DNA from: Blautia glucerasea
Lineage (GTDB): Bacteria; Bacillota; Clostridia; Lachnospirales; Lachnospiraceae
DNA length: 64,000 nucleotides
Reading direction: 5' to 3'
Assembly (NCBI RefSeq): GCF_020537505.1
Contig: NZ_JAJBMO010000021.1
Coordinates: 1-64,000 of the forward strand
The notes beneath the pieces are model-generated. The model saw only the letters and a program-made list of their open reading frames with translations, was not told where the DNA came from and searched no databases. The translations under genes and the position numbers were made by a program. Positions 46,509 through 55,317 of the stretch are shown in pieces (the stretch's first letter is position 1; the number at the start of each line of letters is the position of its first letter).

Positions 46509-48487
46509 ATTGCATCTACCTCCGCTAAAATCTGTCTGTTGGAGAATCCCTGGAGATCCATTGCACCGGACGGGCAGGTTACCGTACATGCACCACAGCC
46601 CTGGCAAAGAGCATTGTTTACAACAGCAATTCTTCTTGTCTCACGGATTCCGTGGTCATTTACCTGTTTTTCCTCATAAGAGATTGCACCATACGGACAC
46701 ACATTTGCGCACTGGGAGCATCCGTTGCAAAGAAGCTCATCAGAATGTGCGGTACATGGATTGGTGGTCAGCTTGTCTTTTGCAAGAAGGCCGATTGCCT
46801 TTACTGCTGCTGCGCCAGCCTGTGCAACTGTCTCTGGAATATCCTTTGGTCCCTGGCATACACCGGAAAGGAAAATACCGGCTGTAGGGGACTCTACCGG
46901 ACGAAGCTTTGCATGTGCCTCTGTGAGGAAATTGTTGGTATCAATACTTGCGGTAAGCATAGTTGCAATTTTTCTGACATCCTTGTTTGGCTCGATGGCA
47001 GCTGCGAGAACCACCATGTCTGCTTCCATAAGGATCTGTTTATTTTCAAGCAGGTCTGAAGCCTGGACCATAAGAGTTCCATCCGGCTGTGGGATTACCT
47101 TTCCAACCTGGCCTTTTACATAATTTACTCCATAATCTTCAACAGCTCTTCTGTAGAACTCATCAAAGTTTTTACCCGGAGTACGAACATCAATATAAAA
47201 AACAGTTACGTTTGTATCCGGATATTTGTCACGGATCAGCATTGCATGTTTTGCAGTGTACATACAGCAGATCTTGGAGCAGTAGCTCTTTCCTCTTTCA
47301 TCAGAGCAACGGCTTCCCACACACTGTACGAATACAATGTTCTTCGGAGCTTTTCCATCGGAAAGTCTCTCAAGATGCCCCTTTGTAGGTCCAGCTGCAT
47401 TCATAATACGTTCAAGCTCAAGAGAGGTGATAACATCCTTACTCTGGCTGTAAGCGTACTCATCGTATTTATCAAGCGGAATCACATCGAAACCGGTTGC
47501 GACCACGATTGCACCGTATTTCTGTGTAATGATCTCGTCCTTCTGCTCATAATCGATTGCACCAGCTGCACAAACCTTGGAGCAGACACCGCATTTTCCG
47601 GTTTTAAACTTGGTACAATGCTCACGGTCGATAACCGGAACATTTGGGATAGCCTGAGCAAACGGAATGTAGATAGCACTTCTGTTGTTCAGACCACGGT
47701 TAAATTCGTTTGGATTTTTCTTGGACGGACATTTCTCAGAACAAACGCCGCATCCGGTACATTTGCTCATATCCACGCTTCTTGCTTTCTTGCGGATATC
47801 AACGGTGAAGTCACCTACAAAGCCGCTTACCTTTTCAACCTCACTGTATGTATAAATGTTGATTTTCTCGTGGGCTGCTGCCTCTACCATCTTTGGTGTA
47901 AGAATACATGCGGAGCAGTCCAGTGTTGGGAAGGTTTTGTCCAGCTGGGACATTCTTCCACCGATACTTGGAAGCTTCTCCACAATATCAACCTCGTAAC
48001 CAGCCTCTGCAATATCAAGAGCAGACTGGATTCCGGCAATACCTCCGCCGATTACAAGAGCCCGTTTGGTTACAAGGCTCTCGCCTGGCTGCAGAGGAGC
48101 GTCCAGATTTACTTTTGCGATTGCGGCTCTTGCAAGGATCACTGCCTTTAAGGTAGCCTCTTCCATATCCTTGTGGATCCAGGAGCAATGCTCACGGATA
48201 TTGGCAATCTCTACCATATATGGGTTTAAGCCCGCTTTCTGTGCTGCCTTTCTAAAGGTAGCCTCATGCATACGCGGGGAACAGGAACAGACTACGATTC
48301 CTGTCAGATTCTTTTCATGGATGGCATTAATGATCTTGGCCTGCCCTGCTTCGGAGCACATGTACTGATAATCCTCTGCATGAACAACGCCCGGTTCTTT
48401 TGCTGTCATCTCTACTACTTTTTTTACATCAACTGTGGCTGCAATATTGGTACCACAATGACATACGAATACACCTATTCTCTGCAC
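46499..48487 (-). CDS. hdrA: HdrA, FAD-containing subunit of a heterodisulfide reductase-like complex
   Basis: A 662-residue HdrA. It starts at GTG 48487 after GGAGGTGAG. Features in order: N-terminal VFVCHCGTNIA cluster region, CSCSPRMHEATFR, FAD-binding GGGIAGIQSALDIAEAGYEV, a ferredoxin domain (CTGCGVCSEKCP), and a C-terminal ferredoxin domain with CNGCSQCANVCP and CQGCGACTVTCP. HdrA is the bifurcating flavoprotein in Hdr complexes. It is complete, with no hydrogenase genes adjacent, so NADH through Flx is the likely electron donor. Confidence 0.9.
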   Translation of the reverse strand: MQRIGVFVCHCGTNIAATVDVKKVVEMTAKEPGVVHAEDYQYMCSEAGQAKIINAIHEKNLTGIVVCSCSPRMHEATFRKAAQKAGLNPYMVEIANIREHCSWIHKDMEEATLKAVILARAAIAKVNLDAPLQPGESLVTKRALVIGGGIAGIQSALDIAEAGYEVDIVEKLPSIGGRMSQLDKTFPTLDCSACILTPKMVEAAAHEKINIYTYSEVEKVSGFVGDFTVDIRKKARSVDMSKCTGCGVCSEKCPSKKNPNEFNRGLNNRSAIYIPFAQAIPNVPVIDREHCTKFKTGKCGVCSKVCAAGAIDYEQKDEIITQKYGAIVVATGFDVIPLDKYDEYAYSQSKDVITSLELERIMNAAGPTKGHLERLSDGKAPKNIVFVQCVGSRCSDERGKSYCSKICCMYTAKHAMLIRDKYPDTNVTVFYIDVRTPGKNFDEFYRRAVEDYGVNYVKGQVGKVIPQPDGTLMVQASDLLENKQILMEADMVVLAAAIEPNKDVRKIATMLTASIDTNNFLTEAHAKLRPVESPTAGIFLSGVCQGPKDIPETVAQAGAAAVKAIGLLAKDKLTTNPCTAHSDELLCNGCSQCANVCPYGAISYEEKQVNDHGIRETRRIAVVNNALCQGCGACTVTCPSGAMDLQGFSNRQILAEVDAICR

Positions 48488-48494
48488 CTGTTTC

Positions 48495-48896
48495 TCACCT
48501 CCTGTATCTTCTGAATGCACTTACCAGCAGCTGCTGCGGTGTTTCTTCATCAAGCAGCTCCGGAATTTCGTCTGCGGTCAGATAGTTCTGCCCACGCTCG
48601 CGGACAACCAGCTGTCTGGCTGCGTCGATCAGTTTTCCCGGTTTTACATCTCTTGGACAGCGTTCTACACATGCAAAGCAGGAGAGACATTTCCATAAGG
48701 ATTTTGACTGTGCAAGGGCTTCAATATCGCCGTTCTGTACATAAGTTACAAACTGGTGAGGCTTGATATCCATCTCGTTAAATGCAGGACAGGTTGCAGA
48801 GCATTTGCCGCATTTCATACATTTCAAGGGATTTACTCCGGAAATTTCTTTGATTCTCTCTGCTGCATTCTGGGTATTTCCATATGTATAAGCCAT
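48495..48896 (-). CDS. hdrC: HdrC, iron-sulfur subunit
   Basis: A 133-residue protein with two [4Fe-4S] motifs, CMKCGKCSATCP (residues 26-37) and CLSCFACVERCP (near 70-81). It wires HdrA to HdrB. The start overlaps the hdrB stop in TAATG. Downstream hdrA begins seven bases later. Confidence 0.9.
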   Translation of the reverse strand: MAYTYGNTQNAAERIKEISGVNPLKCMKCGKCSATCPAFNEMDIKPHQFVTYVQNGDIEALAQSKSLWKCLSCFACVERCPRDVKPGKLIDAARQLVVRERGQNYLTADEIPELLDEETPQQLLVSAFRRYRR

Positions 48897-49690
48897 TACT
48901 TCGCCACCTCCTCTTTTACTCCGAGAGCTTCTGCAAGAAGTTCTGTAAAATAGTAAACAGGAAGATCACCGGTTCCGTTCTTTTTCAGGTTATACATGCA
49001 AAGTGGACAGGCTGTGATCAGCATATCTGCTTCAAAGCCTTTTGCACTGTCCATGATCTTTTCGCACATGTTCTGTGCCATTTCTTTTTCCTTCAGGGAA
49101 ATGTAGCCGCCGCAGCACTCATTGCGATATGGGTATACCACAGGTTCTGCACCAAGGGCACGGATGAAGTCTTCCATAATGGTCGGATTCTCCGGATTAT
49201 CAAATGCCATGATCTTTCCCGGTCTTAAAAGAAGGCAGCCATAGTAGGCGCCGATCTTCTTGCCTTTTAATGGATTAACCACTTTCTTTTTGATCTCGTC
49301 AAAGCCTACCTCATCACGGAGTACCTCCAGATAATGAAGAACATTTGTCTCTCCTTCATATGGAGTATCCAGTTTCAGATAATTATTGGCTCTGGTGCGG
49401 ATGTCGTCCACGTTTTTCATGTCGTCGTTCACACGTTTGAGCACATGATGACAGGCTGAACAGACTGTGATCAGATCCTGTCCTTTTTCTTTTGCGTCGT
49501 TTAAAGCCCGGACGGAAGAAAGCTTGGTGGCAATCTCATCGCTGCCAAGAGGATATACGCCGCCGCAGCACTGCCAATCTTCTATCTCTTCCATTTCGAA
49601 GCCCAGTGCTTTTGCAGAAGCTCTGGCATAGGCATCCAGATCTTTTGCCTTATTCTTCAGGGTACATCCTGGATAATAACTGTACTTCAT
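48896..49690 (-). CDS. hdrB: HdrB, CCG-domain catalytic subunit
   Basis: A 264-residue HdrB with two complete cysteine-rich CCG motifs: C9, C41-C42, C77, C80 and C152, C192-C193, C228, C231. In methanogens these bind two noncubane [4Fe-4S] clusters that reduce a disulfide. All ligands are intact, so a real disulfide or equivalent acceptor is expected. The start at 49690 follows GGAAAGGA, 21 bases after mdh. What HdrB reduces in a bacterium without CoM/CoB is not known. Confidence 0.9.
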   Translation of the reverse strand: MKYSYYPGCTLKNKAKDLDAYARASAKALGFEMEEIEDWQCCGGVYPLGSDEIATKLSSVRALNDAKEKGQDLITVCSACHHVLKRVNDDMKNVDDIRTRANNYLKLDTPYEGETNVLHYLEVLRDEVGFDEIKKKVVNPLKGKKIGAYYGCLLLRPGKIMAFDNPENPTIMEDFIRALGAEPVVYPYRNECCGGYISLKEKEMAQNMCEKIMDSAKGFEADMLITACPLCMYNLKKNGTGDLPVYYFTELLAEALGVKEEVAK

Positions 49691-49711
49691 GCTTTTTTTC
49701 CTTTCCAATTT

Positions 49712-50659
49712 TTACAATTCGATCTGTGCGATTACTTCCTTCAGGGCATCTGCACTCTTTTTCAGCAAAGCGATTTCCTCTTTGTTCATGCGCATCTGCA
49801 CTTTTCCCTGAATTCCGTTTGGTCCTACAAGAGTAAGGGTACTCAGGCACACATCTTCGATTCCATACTCTCCGTGAAGCATGGAGGATACAGTTGCAAG
49901 GGAATCGGAAGCAGCCAGGATCAGGCCTACCAGCTGGCAAACGGTTGCGGATACTGCGTAAAAGGTTGCACCTTTCTTTGCAATAACTTTTCCGCCGGAT
50001 TTCTGCACATATTCCAGCATGGCTTCTTTATCAAGTGGTTTCACGTCCTTGCCATGTGCTTTCATTTCCTCATAATACTCGTCTGTGCTGAGACCGGAAA
50101 TGTAAGCGCCGGTCCACGGGATAAAGGAAGTGTCACCATGCTCGCCAAAAACGTATGCGTGGATATTTCCCTGGGCTACTTTAAAATGCTCGGAAAGTCC
50201 ATAGCGAAGTCTTGCTGTATCAAGAATGGTTCCGGATCCCATGATCTGATTCTCCGGAAGTCCGGAAATCTTGGTGAACACATAGGTCATAATGTCAACT
50301 GGATTACTTACAATGATGTACTTGGCATTTGGAGCTTCTTTTACAATCTGAGGGGTAATGCTCTTCAGAATGTTTACATTTGTCTGAGTAAGCTCAATTC
50401 GGGTCTGTCCAGGTTTGCGGGCGATTCCGGAAGTAATAATTACGATGTCGGAATCTTTGGCATCTGCGTAATCTCCGGCTACCAGAGATACCGGGCTTCT
50501 GAAGCAGGTTCCCTGCTCGATGTCCATAACCTCGCCTTCTACCTTTTCCTTGTTGATGTCGATCAGAACAATCTCGGAAGCGATCTCATCATGTGCCAGT
50601 GTGTAGGCAATTGTAGAGCCAACGCTTCCAGCTCCGATAATGGTAATTTTGCTGCTCAT
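49712..50659 (-). CDS. mdh: LDH-like malate dehydrogenase (Arg in specificity loop)
   Basis: A 315-residue NAD-dependent 2-hydroxyacid dehydrogenase of the LDH/MDH family: GAGSVGSTIA nucleotide motif, LDTARLRYGL with catalytic Asp and Arg, GEHGDTSF with catalytic His. The mobile loop reads GIARKPGQTR, so R81 stands where LDH has Gln102; Arg there selects dicarboxylates such as oxaloacetate. The later KGATFYAVS segment is LDH-like. As first gene of an operon with fumarase and fumarate reductase, a malate dehydrogenase role is favoured over lactate dehydrogenase, though activity on both cannot be excluded. Confidence 0.8.
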   Translation of the reverse strand: MSSKITIIGAGSVGSTIAYTLAHDEIASEIVLIDINKEKVEGEVMDIEQGTCFRSPVSLVAGDYADAKDSDIVIITSGIARKPGQTRIELTQTNVNILKSITPQIVKEAPNAKYIIVSNPVDIMTYVFTKISGLPENQIMGSGTILDTARLRYGLSEHFKVAQGNIHAYVFGEHGDTSFIPWTGAYISGLSTDEYYEEMKAHGKDVKPLDKEAMLEYVQKSGGKVIAKKGATFYAVSATVCQLVGLILAASDSLATVSSMLHGEYGIEDVCLSTLTLVGPNGIQGKVQMRMNKEEIALLKKSADALKEVIAQIEL

Positions 50660-51133
50660 ATAAAACTCCTTTCATGGGGGTGTGGGATTGTGTCAACTTT
50701 TCCCTCTATTTTGTTACTTTTCCGTGGGATTAGTTGGTTTTCCCTGTGTGATGTCCTTTGTTTCTTGTTTATTTTTTAACAATCACAGTTAGAAAAAAAA
50801 GCGGTTAAAAACTTTATTTTCTGCCTTGTGACATGGCCTAAACCAGAAACACAGAGGATTTTCTTCCTGTTTTCCTGGTTCAAGTCATGTCACTATGTGT
50901 TTCCTGACAAACAATTCTCAACAAAAGGACTTTTCCCTCTTCGTCTCCGCATAAAATATTGGTTTTCTCCGCTCTCATTAAGATATCATAATGATAATCT
51001 TTTAACAACTATTTTTTGAAATTTTTTATCATTTTTTCTGGGCTTCTACATATTGTACAAATATAGGTGTGCTGTTTTGTGTATTTTTATGTTGATAGTT
51101 ATCTGTCATTGAACTTCCATAATACATTTTCTT
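50660..51133 (-). promoter_or_regulatory. Promoter region of the mdh-hdr-flx-frd-fum operon
   Basis: This 474-base gap has no gene. It holds the Rex operator at 50765-50782. No convincing -35/-10 pair was found, which could mean an activated or unusual promoter. Confidence 0.5.
50765..50782 (-). promoter_or_regulatory. Rex operator upstream of the succinate operon
   Basis: TTGTTAAAAAATAAACAA (minus strand) agrees with the Rex consensus TTGTTAANNNNTTAACAA at 13 of 14 defined positions. It lies 106 bases before the mdh start. Rex releases DNA when NADH is high relative to NAD+. Confidence 0.7.
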
Positions 51134-51799
51134 TTACAACACTTTGCGCCCATTTACAGTAAGTTTAAATGTGGTTTTCAAAACCTCAGCTGATTTTCTG
51201 CAAAGCATCATCCGATCCAGAAAGATTTCGAAATAATCATACATGGAACAAATGCCTTCATCCACCTGAAGATTTAGCGCAAGTACAGATTTGTCTTTCT
51301 CAATTTTCAGTTTGGATTCTGTAACAGCATAGTTTACACGGTCGTGAATATCATATGCAGAACTATCTTTCTGACGTACCCTGCTTCTTCTCACGTCCGT
51401 CTTATCTGCAATGATCAGAGCAGCGGAGACAACATCTTCCGGGTTTCCTGTGGATTCGTCATGATTTCCAATGGCAGATACAATGGTGATCCGGTCTTCC
51501 ATCGGCATATTGGTTTCTTTTAAAAGATCGTTTGCAAGCAGGGCACCGTATTCTGCGTGATGGGTTCTGTTGATGGCGTTTCCAATGTCGTGCATATATC
51601 CTGCTATTTTTGCCAGTTCCACATCATGTTTGGAATATCCCAGCTTCTCCAGTATTTTTCCAGCTCTGTGTGAAACCTGTATGCAATGGGCCTTGGAATG
51701 GTCCGTAAAGCCCATCATTCCCAGATTGGCGTCTCCCTTTTTCAGATATGCGTTAATTTCCTTATTGTTTAAAATTTCCTGGTACTTCAAGCAGATCAT
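51134..51799 (-). CDS. HD-domain phosphohydrolase
   Basis: A 221-residue protein with an HD metal-dependent phosphohydrolase domain. Likely metal ligands are H44, H70-D71 (GYMHDIGN), H113 (GNHDE) and D132 (ADKTDVRRSR). The substrate is probably a nucleotide or nucleotide second messenger, but none can be named. A short acidic N-terminus precedes the domain. GGAG sits close to the ATG at 51799. The gene is alone; its 3' side runs into the operon promoter region. Confidence 0.82.
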   Translation of the reverse strand: MICLKYQEILNNKEINAYLKKGDANLGMMGFTDHSKAHCIQVSHRAGKILEKLGYSKHDVELAKIAGYMHDIGNAINRTHHAEYGALLANDLLKETNMPMEDRITIVSAIGNHDESTGNPEDVVSAALIIADKTDVRRSRVRQKDSSAYDIHDRVNYAVTESKLKIEKDKSVLALNLQVDEGICSMYDYFEIFLDRMMLCRKSAEVLKTTFKLTVNGRKVL

Positions 51800-51930
51800 T
51801 TCTCCTTTTTTATTTTTTTAACTTTTTCGCAGGATCATTGTATGGGAGAAAAAACAGGTTGTTGTCTTGTTGGTGTAAAATTTTGTTTAAATTTTTAGAA
51901 AAATGGTCTGTCCTAGAGTCTGTTTAAAAA

Positions 51931-51964
51931 AAGCACCTGCTGTTCAGTATCACGACAGGTGCTT
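51931..51964 (-). terminator. Terminator of hydrogenase-pepT
   Basis: AAGCACCTG pairs with CAGGTGCTT on the minus strand and runs into seven T. It lies 30 bases after the pepT stop. Confidence 0.88.
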
Positions 51965-51993
51965 TCGCTCTCATTTTATCTAATTGTCACATC

Positions 51994-53208
51994 TTAAGCG
52001 TACAGTTTCACAATATTCTTCAGATTCTCCACCGCATAGTCCATTCCCTCTGCAGTAATGTGTTCACAGGGACCGTGGAAGGCGTAACCGCCGGTTCCGA
52101 GGTTGGGGCAGGGAAGACCCATGAAGGAAAGACGGGCACCGTCAGTGCCGCCGCGGATGGCTACTGTTACTGGGGAAAGGCCAGACTGCTGAACGGCTCT
52201 CTTTGCGTTGTCGATCAGGTGCATGCAGGGCTCGATCTTCTCTTTCATGTTGCGGTACTGTTCTTTGATGGTGAGGGTGACGGTGCCTTCGCCGTATTTT
52301 TCGTTAAGAAGCTTGGCGATATGTCTTATCATCTCCTGACGGCAGGCGAACATGGCACTGTCATGGTCACGGATAATATAGTCAAGGCTTGCAGAAGATA
52401 CATCCCCACTCATTTCACAGAGGTGGAAAAATCCCTCGTACTCCTCTGTGTTCGCCGGAATATCGCCCGCTGGAAGCATGTTGTTGAACTCCATGGCAAC
52501 CAGCGCTGCATTGATCATGGTATTTTTGCTGCTGCCCGGATGTACGGAAAAGCCTTTGATCTTTACCTTTGCACCTGCGGCATTAAAGTTCTCATACTCG
52601 ATCTCATTCTCTGCGCCACCATCTACGGTATAGGCAAAATCAGCCCCAAATCCCGCTACATCGAAGAAATCTGCGCCCCGGCCAACCTCCTCATCCGGGG
52701 TAAAGCCGATGCAGATTTTTCCATGAGGAATGTTCTCTGTGATAATCTGCTCTGCCATGGTCATGATTTCTGCTACGCCAGCCTTGTCATCAGCCCCAAG
52801 AAGTGTGGTTCCATCTGTGGTGATCAAAGTTCTTCCTTTTAAAGAGGAAAGATGTGGAAAATCTCTCAAGGTAAGGGTATATTCGCTATCTCCCAGCTTC
52901 ACATCCCCGCCATCATAATTCTGGATGATCTGTGGATTTACATTCTCACCTGAGAAATCAGGTGCCGTGTCCATATGTGCAATAAAACCAATGGCTGGCT
53001 TATCTTCAAGCCCTTCTGTCGCCGGGATCACACCATACACATAGCACTTGTCATCAATGCGCACATCCTGAACTCCTGTCTTTTTCAATTCCTCTGCCAG
53101 CTGATTTCCCAGGTCAAACTGGCGGCTGGTGGACGGCACGTTCTCCTGCTCGTCCTCGCTTGTAGTATATACTTTCACATAGTTTAATAAACGTTCGTAT
53201 GCACGCAT
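51994..53208 (-). CDS. pepT: Peptidase T (tripeptide aminopeptidase)
   Basis: A 404-residue M20B metallopeptidase. Zinc-binding residues occur in GFIAHMDTAPD, the bridging Asp in LGADDKAGVAEI, the catalytic pair in FTPDEEVGRG, and later VDGG and the C-terminal H in FHGPCEHI. It releases N-terminal residues from tripeptides. The start MRAYERLLNYVKVYTTSED at 53208 follows GAAGGAG. It follows the [FeFe] hydrogenase gene by 34 bases and probably shares its transcript. Confidence 0.92.
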   Translation of the reverse strand: MRAYERLLNYVKVYTTSEDEQENVPSTSRQFDLGNQLAEELKKTGVQDVRIDDKCYVYGVIPATEGLEDKPAIGFIAHMDTAPDFSGENVNPQIIQNYDGGDVKLGDSEYTLTLRDFPHLSSLKGRTLITTDGTTLLGADDKAGVAEIMTMAEQIITENIPHGKICIGFTPDEEVGRGADFFDVAGFGADFAYTVDGGAENEIEYENFNAAGAKVKIKGFSVHPGSSKNTMINAALVAMEFNNMLPAGDIPANTEEYEGFFHLCEMSGDVSSASLDYIIRDHDSAMFACRQEMIRHIAKLLNEKYGEGTVTLTIKEQYRNMKEKIEPCMHLIDNAKRAVQQSGLSPVTVAIRGGTDGARLSFMGLPCPNLGTGGYAFHGPCEHITAEGMDYAVENLKNIVKLYA

Positions 53209-53242
53209 TTTGATTTTCTCCTTCTCATTTATTCTGGAGGAT

Positions 53243-54754
53243 TTACAGCTCTTCCAGTTTCTCCAGTTCCCCGCCAAATGAAGTATCCATACACTCTTCA
53301 AATGACGCTTCCTTCTTCATTTTCTCCAGCGCCACTCCTGCTTTCTTTACAGTCTGCACCGTTCCAGCACCGGCTATACATCCGCCTGGGCAGGCCATGC
53401 CCTCCAGCAGATAGCCGTTGTATTTTCCAGCCTTGGCAGCCATCATCATCTTTTTGCACTCCTGAAGGCCGTTAGCACTGACAACCTTCACCTCGCGGTC
53501 CGGATCCATACGCTTCACAGCTTTCACAACTGCAGCTGCTACACCACCACTGGCAGCGAAGCCACGGCCGTCACTGCTGGCCTGGGTAAGAGGCTCTTCT
53601 TCCGGAAGGCTGGCAAAATCAACGCCCTTGGCATCAAACATGCCTTTCACCTCTTCGAAGGTGAGAACGAAGTCCACATAGCTTCGAACCGACTTACGGC
53701 TTGCCTCCAGCTTCTTGGCTGCACATGGCCCTACAAACACAATCTTGCAGTCTGGCTCTTCCTGTTTCAGAAGTCTGGCAGTCAGCACCATAGGAGTGAG
53801 TGCCATAGAAATGCAGTTGGCATACTGGGGAAACATCTTTTTCGCCATAACAGACCATGCCGGACAGCAGGAGGTTCCCATAAACGGAATTTTCTCCGGT
53901 ACTTCCTCCATGAAGTCCTTGGCTTCCTCAATGGTACAAAGGTCAGCACCCACAGCCACTTCCTTGATATCCGTAAATCCAAGAGCCTTAAAAGCTCCCC
54001 GCAACTTGGTATTCTTCAATTCCGGCTCAAACTGGCCTGCCACAGCAGGCGCTACAATGGCATAAACTGGTGTATCACTTTTTAATGCCATAATGGTCTG
54101 ATAAATCTGTCCCTTATCTACTATGGCACTGAACGGGCAGCTGACCAGACACATTCCACAGGAAACACACTTGTCATAGTCGATTTCTGCTCTGCCATAC
54201 TCGTCTGAATGGATGGCGTTCATTCCGCATGCCTTGGCACACGGACGCTCCTGCCTGATAATGGCATTATATGGACAGGATTCCAGACATTTTCCACATT
54301 TGATACATTTGTCCTGATCGATCACCGACCGCCCGTTTTCCATGTGGATGGCCTGCTTGGGACAGACTTCCTGACAGGGGTGTTCCAGACAGCCCTGGCA
54401 GCCCTCTGTGACGATCACCCGCTTCTCCGGACAGGAATTGCAGGCAAATTTAATAATATTGATAAGGGGCGGCTCATAATATTTCTCTTCAATTAAGCTG
54501 GCCTCCACGCCTTTGGAAATAGGCGCATGCTCGGAAATATTGCGAAGAGGCAGTCCCATTGCCACGCGAAGCCTCTCTCCTACAATGGCTCTTTCCAGGA
54601 AAATACTGTCACGATAGGTAGCTACTTCTCCTGGAAGGATCTTGTATGGAAGCTCGTCCATCTCCTTCTCCATATCACCCTCATAGGCAAGTCGGGCAAT
54701 TTCAGTAAAAATCTGGTGTCTGATTTTTGTCTTTGACGAGTATAGTCCTCTCAT
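53243..54754 (-). CDS. [FeFe] hydrogenase, group B-type
   Basis: A 503-residue iron hydrogenase. Four cysteine-rich [4Fe-4S] motifs lie between residues 105 and 206 (for example CIKCGKCLESCP, CVSCGMCLVSCP). The H-cluster motifs are L1 TSCCPAW (294-300), L2 VGPCAAKK (341-348) and L3 EGMACPGGCIAGAG (near 453). L2 GPCAAKK and L3 ending in GAG instead of GGGQP place it in group B. ATG 54754 lies eight bases after AAGGAG. Group B enzymes are poorly characterised; hydrogen production, uptake or sensing are all possible. No maturation genes are nearby. Confidence 0.88.
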   Translation of the reverse strand: MRGLYSSKTKIRHQIFTEIARLAYEGDMEKEMDELPYKILPGEVATYRDSIFLERAIVGERLRVAMGLPLRNISEHAPISKGVEASLIEEKYYEPPLINIIKFACNSCPEKRVIVTEGCQGCLEHPCQEVCPKQAIHMENGRSVIDQDKCIKCGKCLESCPYNAIIRQERPCAKACGMNAIHSDEYGRAEIDYDKCVSCGMCLVSCPFSAIVDKGQIYQTIMALKSDTPVYAIVAPAVAGQFEPELKNTKLRGAFKALGFTDIKEVAVGADLCTIEEAKDFMEEVPEKIPFMGTSCCPAWSVMAKKMFPQYANCISMALTPMVLTARLLKQEEPDCKIVFVGPCAAKKLEASRKSVRSYVDFVLTFEEVKGMFDAKGVDFASLPEEEPLTQASSDGRGFAASGGVAAAVVKAVKRMDPDREVKVVSANGLQECKKMMMAAKAGKYNGYLLEGMACPGGCIAGAGTVQTVKKAGVALEKMKKEASFEECMDTSFGGELEKLEEL

Positions 54755-54843
54755 TCTCACTTCTCCTTAGATGTAATATTTTGCACCAGCCAGATTTTAC
54801 CGCAATCAATCTAACTGTCTTTATAAAGTTATCTTTCTCCGCT

Positions 54844-54872
54844 TTTATAAATAGTTGATATGAATTTATCAA
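54844..54872 (-). promoter_or_regulatory. Hydrogenase promoter with overlapping Rex-like palindrome
   Basis: -35 TTGATA (54872-54867), 17-base spacer, -10 TATAAA (54849-54844). The palindrome TTGATAAATTCATATCAA (54872-54855) covers the -35 box and fits the Rex layout at 11 of 14 positions. Beyond it, up to 55072, no gene was seen. Confidence 0.5.
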
Positions 54873-55072
54873 ATATTTATTATACCACCTATCATACAAA
54901 AAAATTACACTTTAAGCAAATCTTTTTCCACTTTCTTTTGACCTTTTCTTTTGATCTTACCATAAATAATATTACCGTTTAAGGTTTGTCCCCAAACTGC
55001 TTCGTTCAATATTATCAGCGAACAGTACTCCAAAAATACCAGATTCTTTTTAAGCACACGCAAAAAACAAAA

Positions 55073-55121
55073 GCACTGATATGTCCGTGAGAAATTAATT
55101 TTCTTCAGAAAATATCAGTGC
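55073..55121 (-). terminator. Terminator after the decayed flavoprotein/ferredoxin pair
   Basis: GCACTGATAT pairs with ATATCAGTGC on the minus strand, followed by TTTTGTTTTTTG. Confidence 0.75.
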
Positions 55122-55169
55122 CTTTATTTATATTCTATTCAGAAATAAATCTGATCTAAGCCCGGCAGC

Positions 55170-55286
55170 TTAAGCTGTATATCCTGCACAGCGGTTGCAG
55201 CCTACGCATATGTTTTCATCGAACACCAGCGGTCTTGCACTGCTGGAAAACGTGGATGCGTACATTTCGTGTGTTTCGTTATTCAT
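55170..55286 (-). pseudogene. Truncated 4Fe-4S ferredoxin-like gene
   Basis: A 38-codon frame ending just after LVFDENICVGCNRCAGYTA. The CVGCNRC cluster start is intact but the fourth cysteine and second motif are lost by a change near 55180. It follows the broken flavoprotein and was probably its electron-transfer partner. Confidence 0.65.
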
Positions 55287-55317
55287 TTTGTGTCTAGTCC
55301 TTTCGGGATCTCGCCTT

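Noticed and set aside
54855..54872. FNR/CRP box at the hydrogenase promoter
   Set aside because: The half sites TTGAT and ATCAA fit, but the spacer is eight bases instead of four; the Rex layout fits better.
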